A DNA stretch of 5,579 nucleotides from Nitrososphaerales archaeon TH1920 (GTDB lineage: Archaea; Thermoproteota; Nitrososphaeria; Nitrososphaerales; Nitrososphaeraceae): positions 1-5,579 of the forward strand of contig JAATVM010000183.1 of NCBI GenBank assembly GCA_014523495.1, written 5' to 3'. The translations under genes and the position numbers were made by a program. Below the pieces are notes generated by a model, which was given only the letters and a program-made list of their open reading frames with translations, was not told the origin of the DNA and ran no database searches. Positions 1 to 4,567 of this stretch are shown one piece after another. Numbering within the stretch: the stretch's first letter is position 1; each line of letters starts with the position of its first letter.

Positions 1-696
1 AGAGTTATCTTTTGCCGCTGCAACCCCGGCGACAGCTGTTCCGTGACCATTATCATCGTTACCGCTACTTGTTCCTGAAACAAATGTTACTTGCCTGTAT
101 ACGTTCAATTCCGGATGATTCAGGTCAATTCCAGTATCCACGATGCCTATGTCAACATTAACAATACCTTTCCCATTTCCAGATTTAGTTGAGCTCAGAT
201 CGCCATCTACTCTGTTAATGCCAGTTGGTAAACTCTGAACGAAGGCTTTTACCTTGATATCAGGCTGTACATAATCTACTTCAGGATTTTTCTGAATTTT
301 CTCAAGCACCCTGTCATTAGGGACTCTAATAGAAAACCCGTGTAAAACATGATCATAAGTATGTCGCAATGCCGCTCCTTCATTTATGGCTTCGCGAGCT
401 GAAAAGCTTGTGGATGATAAAAAATTGTTATCCTTTAGTACTACGATGTATTGATTTGGTATTTTCTCCCCCTTAACCTCTCTTAAATTTTTTGCCAAAT
501 TCTCTGCTTTGGTCCTAAGATCATCAAATTTGCCTTGTAGTGATGTTTTATCGGGTTGCTGCGCCTCTACTTCAAACAAAGAAGTTTGTGGGATTGGACT
601 TAATATCCAGTTTGAAAATAAGAGCGCTATCAAAGTACTTACTGTAATCGTAATCAGCGAGCTGGTCCCACCTTGAGACCTAAGTTTCTCTGTCAT
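1..696 (-). CDS. Subtilisin-like serine protease (peptidase S8), N-terminal part, cut by window edge
   Basis: This is the first 232 codons of a secreted subtilase; the rest lies beyond position 1. The ATG at 696 is the first Met after an in-frame TGA near 742. A hydrophobic segment (about residues 13-32) serves as signal peptide or membrane anchor, with possible cleavage after VEA at 43-45. Residues 50-78 are charged and probably helical. Residues about 79-152 match an inhibitor-I9-type propeptide (IPNQYIVVLKD, then HGFSIRVP and VDYVQPDIKVKAF). The S8 catalytic domain begins about 160: the Asp motif GIVDTGID gives catalytic D187, and NGHGTAVAGVAAA gives catalytic H218. The catalytic Ser motif is off the window. 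The product is expected to be exported as a zymogen and to cleave extracellular or cell-envelope proteins. The family is certain; the substrate is unknown. No SD site is seen before the ATG. Confidence 0.94.
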   Translation of the reverse strand, partial: MTEKLRSQGGTSSLITITVSTLIALLFSNWILSPIPQTSLFEVEAQQPDKTSLQGKFDDLRTKAENLAKNLREVKGEKIPNQYIVVLKDNNFLSSTSFSAREAINEGAALRHTYDHVLHGFSIRVPNDRVLEKIQKNPEVDYVQPDIKVKAFVQSLPTGINRVDGDLSSTKSGNGKGIVNVDIGIVDTGIDLNHPELNVYRQVTFVSGTSSGNDDNGHGTAVAGVAAAKDNS

Positions 697-730
697 GGCT
701 ACAATACCCTTGGCCCTTGATAAGATGTCT

Positions 731-740
731 GATATACATA
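731..740 (-). promoter_or_regulatory. Proximal TATA-like box for the subtilase gene
   Basis: On the minus strand this reads TATGTATATC, centred about 39 bp upstream of the ATG at 696. With the usual archaeal TATA-to-start distance of about 26 bp, transcription would begin near 710 and give a leader of about 13 nt without an SD. It competes with the stronger-looking box at 793-802. Confidence 0.3.
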
Positions 741-792
741 ATCAATAGTTAGTAATTGAAGTCCCGTAACCATGAAGCCCATGAGCGTTTTT

Positions 793-802
793 GATATATA
801 TC
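793..802 (-). promoter_or_regulatory. Distal TATA-like box, palindromic GATATATATC
   Basis: A perfect 10-bp palindrome with a strong TATA character lies about 100 bp upstream of the subtilase ATG. Used leftward, it would start RNA near 770 and give a leader of about 75 nt. Because it is symmetric it could also face rightward, but no gene is seen close by on the plus strand. Confidence 0.33.
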
Positions 803-1099
803 GGATGGTTAGGATGATTATCAATGATACGACTATGAGAATCATTTGAAACTATCTTCTATCACATGGAGAAAAATTACAAATTTAGTTATTCGAGCGG
901 TAATAAGCAACTAATACAGTAACAAAGTCGATTCCAAGAGCCGTCGGGATATGATTGAATATTTAATCGGAACTAAGATGTATTATTTACGACTTAGGCG
1001 TTGGCCAAGTTCATTCAAAACACAAATCATGATATCTCTAGTTCAGAAGCTCAGAACTTAATAAAGACTGAATGAATTTACCGTATTCCTGTCCATGCC

Positions 1100-1105
1100 A
1101 AAAAA
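1100..1105 (-). terminator. T-tract after the small minus-strand gene
   Basis: On the minus strand TTTTTT occurs about 38 nt after the TAG at 1143-1145 that closes the extended frame. A 6-bp inverted repeat (CATGCC and GGCATG, about 1094-1134) surrounds it. Archaeal termination commonly needs only a T-run, so it could end the leftward transcript from the NDH-2 region. The tract is short and the call is tentative. Confidence 0.33.
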
Positions 1106-1142
1106 GAGTTCGTACAAAGCTAGGATCTGGCATGCAGAAGGG

Positions 1143-1262
1143 CTAGACTTGGCCCTGAGCTGAATTCCCCAATGTCTCTTGTATTATACGTTGTCCTTGC
1201 TTACCCGTTTGTTCATTTAAGAGCTTTGTAACTTCCTGAAAAGCTCTCTGTGCTTGAGCCTT
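1143..1262 (-). pseudogene. In-frame continuation of the small gene beyond its TAA (39 codons, then TAG)
   Basis: Directly after the TAA at 1263-1265 the same frame stays open for 39 codons and closes with TAG at 1143-1145. The translation is protein-like and probably helical: KAQAQRAFQEVTKLL, then NEQTGKQGQRIIQETLG, ending NSAQGQV. It is rich in Gln, Ala, Lys and Glu, like the part before the stop. It has no ATG or GTG of its own, so it is unlikely to be a separate gene. The likely reading is that the ancestral protein was about 123 residues and the TAA is a nonsense mutation, a sequencing error or, less likely, a read-through site. Confidence 0.45.
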
Positions 1263-1514
1263 TTAACCATTGAAGCACCTGTTTGCAAGATCTTGTACAA
1301 CATCTTCCCGAGAAACATTTTCTTGTTTTGTAATAAATTCTGTTTCCTCATCATCAGAAAATGCGTCGATCAAACCAGAAGGCAGCATTGACATGAGTCC
1401 AGATGCATTGTGCGGCATTGCTTTTTTCAGGAAAAACCTTGATACCATTGGAATTGCAATAGCCGCTATTTGTGGCAATATCCCACTTTGTGTAGCATGG
1501 TAATTTTTATCCAT
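1263..1514 (-). CDS. Small protein of unknown function, possibly truncated by TAA
   Basis: This encodes 83 residues; I do not recognise the family. Residues about 11-29 (GILPQIAAIAIPMVSRFFL) form a hydrophobic stretch that could be a membrane segment or amphipathic helix. An acidic middle (DAFSDDEETEF, about 50-60) and a helical C-terminal part (SREDVVQDLANRCFNG) follow. The ATG at 1514 comes directly after an in-frame TGA at 1517-1515, so no longer start exists. It begins 49 bp after the NDH-2 stop with no T-tract between, so it may be cotranscribed with NDH-2. There is no SD; an AT-rich AATAATAA at 1533-1540 might give a leaderless transcript. The frame resumes after the stop for 39 codons, so this is perhaps a shortened version of a longer protein. 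Its link to NDH-2 rests on position only. Confidence 0.6.
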   Translation of the reverse strand: MDKNYHATQSGILPQIAAIAIPMVSRFFLKKAMPHNASGLMSMLPSGLIDAFSDDEETEFITKQENVSREDVVQDLANRCFNG

Positions 1515-1563
1515 TCAGTGACATCTTTCGCATTATTATTCCAATATGACTTTAGGAGAACGC

Positions 1564-2916
1564 TTAACGCTTATAATTTCTATGGCGACGCGGAAAAGTA
1601 AAATATGATACGTCAGGTTTGAAGAAAAGATCCATTGTCCAGTCAAGTAACACTTTTAACCTTTTGCTTCTAGTTGGAAGGTTTCCAAGATAGAAACTAC
1701 GCCACATCCACCATGCTATTATCCCGTGTATCTTGATTCCAAATAAAGTTGCGACACCATCTCTTTTTCCGATCTCTGCCATCATTCCCCTACTTTTATA
1801 GTCTAATTGTTCTTTAGTTCCCTTTGCCTTTATTTCGAAAATTATATTGTTTGCCGCTGTCCTTCCCTGTCTTATGGCGTGTTGTGCCGTTGGAGGATAA
1901 GGCTTCCCGGTGCTAGGATTGGTTATTGATGCACAGTCTCCAATGGCGTATACAGCTCCCTCATACCCAAGTATTTCAAGATAGTTATTAGCCATAATTC
2001 TATGTTCCCTGTCATGTTCACACTTTAACGTGGAGATCAACTTACTAGGAGCTACACCTGCTGTCCAAATTATAGAATAACATGGAATGGAAGTACCATC
2101 ATTCAACATTATATTGTCTGCAGTTACATTTTTAACCTCAGTGTTTAGTATAAAATTAACCCCTTTTACTTCAAGTCTTTTTAATGCATAGTTACCAAGA
2201 TCCTCGTCTATCTGTTCTAGTATCATTCTTCCTGCATCGACAAGTGTAATTCTTACATCGCTTAGATGGATATTTTTGTAGAATTCTTTAATGGTCTCTC
2301 GCACATAATCGTTTAATGCTCCAACGGTCTCAACACCGTTAAATCCTCCCCCGACTACGACAAAAGTTAATAGTGTATTACAAAGTTGTCTATTCTTATG
2401 TTCCAGATTAGCTTGCTCAAGTACGTTTATCACATGATTTCTTAAAGTAACGGCATCATCGATATCTTTCATAGTAAAAGAATGGTTCTCTATATCACGC
2501 ATACCAAAGAAGTTGGGTTCACTTCCAAGCGCAATGATAAGAAAATCGTAATCTATGGTGTGTGTATGCAATGAAACAGGTAGAGACTGTCTACCAATCG
2601 AATATTTCAAAAAGACCTTGCTCTTTTCTAGATCTATCGATTTCACCTCAGCTTGGTAGAATGAGGCTTTCGTACAAAATGACCTTACGGGTGTAAGTAC
2701 GTGTCTTGTTTCTATCATTCCAGTAGAGACTTCAGGAAGCATGGGAGTGAATAGAAGAAAGTTATCCTTGCTTACTAGAATAATTTCAATCTCTTTATCA
2801 TTATGGAATTCTTTTTGCAAATTCTTAAGAGCTTCAATTCCTGCAAATCCACTACCCAAAATTATTATTCGTTTGGACTTGGACAAGGTGCTCGTTTTTG
2901 TTTCTTTCAACATCAT
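1564..2916 (-). CDS. Type-II NADH dehydrogenase (NDH-2-like), FAD-dependent NADH:quinone oxidoreductase
   Basis: The 450-residue length is normal for NDH-2, a single-subunit flavoenzyme that oxidises NADH and passes electrons to membrane quinone without proton pumping. The first Rossmann fold is KRIIILGSGFAGIEAL (about 15-30), the FAD dinucleotide site. IIALGSEPNFF (127-137) is the conserved strand after it. The second fold, VVVGGGFNGVETVGAL (186-201), binds NADH, with E196 in the typical place. WTAGVAP (284-290) and VYAIGDCA (322-329) contact FAD. PPTAQHAIRQG (341-351) is the AQxA-type quinone-site motif. The C-terminal part (about 398-434, GIIAWWMWRSFYLGNLPTR and an amphipathic tail) is the usual membrane-docking region. 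ATG at 2916 or 2913 may start it; an in-frame TGA lies upstream. The start overlaps a 15-codon upstream ORF by ATGA and has no SD. Sulfide:quinone oxidoreductase is less likely because its conserved cysteine pattern is not seen. Confidence 0.92.
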   Translation of the reverse strand: MMLKETKTSTLSKSKRIIILGSGFAGIEALKNLQKEFHNDKEIEIILVSKDNFLLFTPMLPEVSTGMIETRHVLTPVRSFCTKASFYQAEVKSIDLEKSKVFLKYSIGRQSLPVSLHTHTIDYDFLIIALGSEPNFFGMRDIENHSFTMKDIDDAVTLRNHVINVLEQANLEHKNRQLCNTLLTFVVVGGGFNGVETVGALNDYVRETIKEFYKNIHLSDVRITLVDAGRMILEQIDEDLGNYALKRLEVKGVNFILNTEVKNVTADNIMLNDGTSIPCYSIIWTAGVAPSKLISTLKCEHDREHRIMANNYLEILGYEGAVYAIGDCASITNPSTGKPYPPTAQHAIRQGRTAANNIIFEIKAKGTKEQLDYKSRGMMAEIGKRDGVATLFGIKIHGIIAWWMWRSFYLGNLPTRSKRLKVLLDWTMDLFFKPDVSYFTFPRRHRNYKR

Positions 2917-2960
2917 ACTATAGCAACATCTTTTATTTCAAAACGTTCTCCGTGCATCAT
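2913..2960 (-). CDS. Possible 15-codon leader ORF overlapping the NDH-2 start
   Basis: It encodes MMHGERFEIKDVAIV and ends at TGA (2915-2913), which overlaps the first ATG of NDH-2 as ATGA, one frame apart. The first ATG lies about 28 bp downstream of the centre of a TATA-like box (2984-2993), exactly where a leaderless archaeal start would fall. NDH-2 itself has no SD, so ribosomes finishing this peptide could re-initiate on NDH-2. Alternatively it is just the untranslated leader. Confidence 0.3.
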   Translation of the reverse strand: MMHGERFEIKDVAIV

Positions 2961-2983
2961 CCGATCTTTTGAATAGTAGTGAA

Positions 2984-2993
2984 TTAATTTATC
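2984..2993 (-). promoter_or_regulatory. TATA-like box upstream of NDH-2
   Basis: The minus strand reads GATAAATTAA. Its centre is 28 bp from the ATG at 2960 and 72 bp from the NDH-2 ATG at 2916. The predicted transcription start is near 2962, giving a 44-46 nt leader to NDH-2 or a leaderless upstream ORF. Confidence 0.35.
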
Positions 2994-3121
2994 ATTATTG
3001 GATTGAGACAACATTAAACTTTTTTTGATAAAAAACTCCTGGTATAGCTATGGATTTAAATTTATCATTTATATCAAAGAAAATTGATACAAATAGTTAT
3101 CATCAAAATGGTAAGTCTGGA

Positions 3122-3155
3122 GCCGTAGGGATGAATCTGATTTTTCATATGGATC
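3122..3155 (+). repeat. Direct repeat copy 1 (pair with 3664-3698)
   Basis: The copy starts GCCGTAGGGATGAATCTGAT and ends CATATGGATC. Against 3664-3698 it matches about 28 of 35 positions with one gap, including a core GGGAYGAATCTGATTTTTC that differs at one base. Both copies have the same orientation and bracket the Rieske gene. The family is not recognised; it could be a small dispersed intergenic element or the end of a mobile element. Strand is arbitrary. Confidence 0.6.
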
Positions 3156-3200
3156 AAAAGTAGAATTTTTAAATCATAATCAATTTTAGGGATTTAGATT

Positions 3201-3207
3201 AAAAAAA
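3201..3207 (-). terminator. T-tract terminator of the Rieske gene
   Basis: On the minus strand CCTTTTTTTAATC begins about 25 nt after the Rieske TGA (3235-3233). Seven consecutive T without a clear hairpin is the usual archaeal intrinsic terminator form. It suggests that the Rieske gene and NDH-2 are separate transcription units. Confidence 0.5.
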
Positions 3208-3232
3208 GGAATTTTTGTGGTACCGTCAGTCC

Positions 3233-3550
3233 TCATTTCTGCTTTCTGACTAGTATGCTATTACCTTCTACTTTCACTTCATACTTTGGAACCGCTTGCA
3301 TTGCAGGAGGCTTTGTTGGCTCACCAGTCCTAACATCAAATTTGGAACCATGCCAAGGACATTCAACATCAAATCCTTCAAGTGTTCCCTCATTTAAGGG
3401 TCCACCAACATGAGTACAGACGTTTCCAATTGCATAAAAATTTCCTTCAATATTAATTATACAAACCTTTTCGCCTGCTACATCGACTGCTTTCATACTT
3501 GAAGGTCCAATGTCTTTTGATTCAGCAACCTTAACAAATTCGCTACTCAG
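3233..3550 (-). CDS. Rieske-type [2Fe-2S] ferredoxin, probable CTG start
   Basis: This is a small soluble Rieske protein that carries one electron, in the class of ferredoxin partners of oxygenases and of NirD-like subunits. The cluster ligands are complete: C-T-H, then 16 residues, then C-P-W-H (residues 45, 47, 64 and 67 counted from the CTG). GGPLNEG and HGSKFDVRTGEP flank them as in the family. The first ATG (3496) would give 87 residues and cut off the first strand. Upstream in the same frame the codons read SEFVKVAESKDIGPSSMKAV, a standard Rieske ferredoxin N-terminus, and the frame is closed by TAA two codons before CTG at 3550. No ATG, GTG or TTG exists in that interval. CTG at 3550 gives 105 residues, the normal size, and lies 8 nt after GAGGGG, a good SD. 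A frameshift in the sequence from the ATG at 3566 is the main alternative. Family is sure; the start is less so. There is no signal peptide, so it is cytoplasmic. Confidence 0.9.
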   Translation of the reverse strand: MSSEFVKVAESKDIGPSSMKAVDVAGEKVCIINIEGNFYAIGNVCTHVGGPLNEGTLEGFDVECPWHGSKFDVRTGEPTKPPAMQAVPKYEVKVEGNSILVRKQK

Positions 3551-3566
3551 TTCTTAAACCCCTCAT
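3543..3566 (-). CDS. Possible 7-codon ORF overlapping the Rieske start
   Basis: ATG at 3566 encodes MRGLRTE and ends at TAG (3545-3543), just inside the Rieske frame. The ATG falls about 26 bp after the TATA-like centre at 3592, where a leaderless start would be. It may be a leader peptide, chance, or the true Rieske start displaced by a 1-nt insertion (removing one A before CTG would fuse the frames). Confidence 0.2.
   Translation of the reverse strand: MRGLRTE
3559..3564 (-). promoter_or_regulatory. SD-like site GAGGGG that supports the CTG start of the Rieske gene
   Basis: GAGGGG ends 8 nt before CTG (3550-3548). It matches the archaeal SD GAGGTG at five of six bases. It is 62 nt from the ATG at 3496 and so cannot serve that codon. 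This is the main evidence, apart from the protein alignment, for the upstream start. Confidence 0.5.
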
Positions 3567-3587
3567 ACTTCAAGATGGTAATTAAGC

Positions 3588-3596
3588 GCTATATGC
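3588..3596 (-). promoter_or_regulatory. TATA-like box for the Rieske gene
   Basis: The minus strand reads GCATATAGC, centred about 3592. The expected transcription start is near 3566, giving a leader of about 16 nt that contains GAGGGG before the CTG. Confidence 0.4.
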
Positions 3597-3663
3597 TTTT
3601 CTGTCTACTTTCGACTAGAATTTGGTTAGCTGTAAATAGGAGGAAACAACAACTTACGTATAG

Positions 3664-3698
3664 GCCGGAAGGGACGAATCTGATTTTTCGGGCGGATC
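3664..3698 (+). repeat. Direct repeat copy 2 (pair with 3122-3155)
   Basis: This copy starts GCCGGAAGGGACGAATCTGA and ends CGGGCGGATC. It shares the core GGGAYGAATCTGATTTTTC with copy 1, 542 bp away, in the same orientation. It is the more GC-rich copy and stands out from the AT-rich surroundings. It lies about 115 bp upstream of the Rieske start. Strand is arbitrary. Confidence 0.6.
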
Positions 3699-3860
3699 GT
3701 TTGTTAGAGTCTCTAAATCTAGGTATAACAAAAACAAATTTGAGGCTACGTATCTTTATTTCTCTATCTATTAAGTTATCGACGAAATTGTGAATTCAAT
3801 AAAAATGAATTACCAAGAATTGGAGAGTTTAGCAAGTGATATAGACTGTGCCAATTAATA

Positions 3861-3870
3861 AATTATAAAA
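3861..3870 (+). promoter_or_regulatory. Strong TATA-like box AATTATAAAA
   Basis: The box is centred about 3866 and predicts a plus-strand transcription start near 3892, directly at the SD site 3892-3901. It is the best TATA match in the 1-kb gap and indicates that the tiny ORF at 3911 or a small RNA could be expressed. Confidence 0.38.
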
Positions 3871-3894
3871 TGGCCACCTGCGGACATGGAGAAA

Positions 3895-3901
3895 GGAGGT
3901 G
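3895..3901 (+). promoter_or_regulatory. Near-perfect SD site GGAGGTG before the 3911 ORF
   Basis: AAAGGAGGTG (3892-3901) is complementary to the archaeal 16S 3' end over the full GGAGGTG core and lies 9 nt before ATG ATG at 3911. It is the strongest SD in the window, in a genome where most genes here show none. An upstream CACCT (3875-3879) could pair with AGGTG if it is transcribed. Confidence 0.45.
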
Positions 3902-3910
3902 TATTGGGAG

Positions 3911-3988
3911 ATGATGCATGCGGTCATCACTGATACGATCCTCCATTTCCACAATCCGTATGAATTTTTTATCTCATGCAAAAGATAA
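3911..3988 (+). CDS. Tiny ORF of 25 codons with TATA box and strong SD
   Basis: The peptide begins MMHAVITDTILHFHNP and ends YEFFISCKR; TAA is at 3986-3988. It is not recognised. The case rests on its signals: a TATA-like box centred 3866, an SD of GGAGGTG 9 nt upstream, and two ATG in a row. An overlapping ORF from 3870 ends at a TGA that overlaps this ATG as ATGA. It may be a microprotein, a leader, a remnant of a lost gene, or chance. The region also resembles the start of a C/D box RNA, but a second D box is missing. Confidence 0.35.
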   Translation: MMHAVITDTILHFHNPYEFFISCKR

Positions 3989-4013
3989 TAACGTTTTGAA
4001 AGATTCTTACTGA

Positions 4014-4034
4014 ACAATCAAGTCTGGTGATTGT
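4014..4034. repeat. Perfect 7-bp inverted repeat
   Basis: ACAATCA and TGATTGT are separated by AGTCTGG, giving a 7-bp stem with a 7-nt loop. No T-run follows in either direction, so it is not a terminator. It could be an operator or a structured RNA element, but no gene uses it clearly. Confidence 0.3.
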
Positions 4035-4118
4035 AGACAAAGGCAAAATCATTATTTATTTATGAATCTACCTAGACTTCCTATACCAATGCCTATCCTA
4101 ATTAAAGAATAGATATCA

Positions 4119-4129
4119 ATCTCTGAGAT
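4119..4129. repeat. Near-palindrome ATCTCTGAGAT (pair with 4304-4314)
   Basis: Together with the copy at 4304-4314 (ATCTCAGAGAT) it is an exact inverted pair and also a direct repeat ATCTC-N-GAGATAG differing only at the central base. Such symmetric sites suit a dimeric DNA-binding protein, but chance is possible. Confidence 0.3.
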
Positions 4130-4224
4130 AGTTTGGAGTACGGTTACAAAATCTGTTCATTACCTAAGTAGGTATGATATTTGGAAAGGTAAAGTAAAAA
4201 CACGAAACTTTATGGATATCCACA

Positions 4225-4401
4225 ATGACAACATTCCGTTCGGTTCTAATGCCTACTGTGGGGGTTCCTATTGTATTGACCCTACGTGGAGTTACTCTTT
4301 ACCATCTCAGAGATAGAGAACGCTATAAGCTCACTCATATAAAGAAGCCTGAGGATGGACAGGCAGAGCATCAGGCGAAGAAGAATTCGGATCGATTCTA
4401 G
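4225..4401 (+). CDS. Candidate 58-residue small protein, unknown function
   Basis: The frame starts at ATG 4225, nine codons after an in-frame TAA (4195-4197), and ends at TAG 4399-4401. The N-terminal half is mostly hydrophobic (SVLMPTVGVPIVLTL, about 6-20), enough for one membrane segment. The C-terminal half is strongly charged (HLRDRERYKL, then HIKKPEDGQAEHQAKKNSDRF in two pieces). Such a short anchor with a charged tail is common among small archaeal proteins, and GC content is locally higher than in the flanks. No SD is present; a weak TATA-like GATATTT lies near 4176-4182. Another frame over the same DNA (4212-4316) is also open, so the coding frame is not certain. I do not recognise any family. 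Confidence 0.35.
   Translation: MTTFRSVLMPTVGVPIVLTLRGVTLYHLRDRERYKLTHIKKPEDGQAEHQAKKNSDRF
4304..4314. repeat. Near-palindrome ATCTCAGAGAT (pair with 4119-4129)
   Basis: Second copy of the ATCTC-N-GAGAT site, 185 bp from the first, lying inside the candidate ORF 4225-4401. Confidence 0.3.
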
Positions 4402-4533
4402 TTACCATAACCCGGTACGTTGGTACTATCCACAACTTTGTAATGTTGAACGCAATAAGTGATACTCCAGCTAGTCTCAGGCCCATAAATCAAATATCCG
4501 GAATGCTAAAAGATACCCTGTCAGTCGCAATAG

Positions 4534-4540
4534 TTATAAG
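4534..4540 (+). promoter_or_regulatory. TATA-like box for the RibD-C/DHFR-like gene
   Basis: GTTATAAG is centred about 31 bp before the ATG at 4568, predicting a start near 4563 and an almost leaderless mRNA. This agrees with the absence of an SD before that ATG. Confidence 0.42.
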
Positions 4541-4567
4541 AATTCAAGCCTCATTACTACTCTACAG

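Larger units (their letters stand above)
697..1142. other. Intergenic region, 446 bp, no supported gene
   Basis: It lies upstream of the subtilase and downstream of the small gene ending at 1143, and holds the two TATA-like boxes for the subtilase. I see no tRNA or other RNA gene. One tiny plus-strand ORF (951-1061, 36 codons, MIEYLIGTKMYYLRLRRWP at its start, ending in TAATAA) has no clear promoter or SD and is not called. Positions 938-950 (GAGCCGTCGGGAT) match 12 of 13 bases of the repeat copy starting at 3120. Confidence 0.6.
2961..3232. other. Gap between NDH-2 leader and Rieske gene
   Basis: This very AT-rich spacer holds the NDH-2 TATA-like box, one copy of the ~35-bp repeat (3122-3155) and the Rieske terminator T-tract (3201-3207). 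Other AT-rich stretches such as GATATAAATG near 3065-3075 on the minus strand could act as further promoter elements but are too far from the gene to call. No ORF or RNA gene is supported. Confidence 0.55.
3699..4224. other. Long intergenic region with only tiny ORFs
   Basis: No gene of normal size is supported between the Rieske promoter region and the candidate ORF at 4225. Tiny plus-strand ORFs are visible: 3805-3858 (MNYQELESLASDIDCAN), 3870-3914 (MATCGHGERRCIGR), 3911-3988 (listed separately) and 4062-4112 (MNLPRLPIPMPILIKE). After that last stop, TAG at 4110-4112, the same frame stays open to 4316 and includes an ATG at 4212, but the translation matches nothing I know. The long minus-strand frame 3829-4017 has no promoter and an unlikely composition. 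Confidence 0.5.

Noticed and set aside
1270..1503. 77-codon plus-strand ORF opposite the small minus-strand gene
   Set aside because: It is antisense to the better-supported minus-strand frame, is Ser/Cys-rich in a way typical of shadow frames, and has no promoter or SD.
2741..2923. 60-codon plus-strand ORF within NDH-2
   Set aside because: It lies antisense to a well-conserved part of the NDH-2 flavoprotein and has no signals of its own.
3575..3793. 72-codon plus-strand ORF
   Set aside because: It overlaps the Rieske TATA-like box and contains the repeat copy 3664-3698. Its composition is not convincing and no promoter or SD precedes it.
3911..3975. Possible C/D box guide RNA (ATGATGC, 12 nt, CTGA)
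   Set aside because: A C-like box and one D-like box have the usual 12-nt spacing, but C' and a terminal D box are not found within the normal 50-70 nt, and the C box has one mismatch.
3829..4017. 62-codon minus-strand ORF
   Set aside because: Rich in Trp, Tyr, Cys and Ile without recognisable pattern, no SD or TATA-like box, and antisense to the stronger plus-strand signals at 3861-3911.
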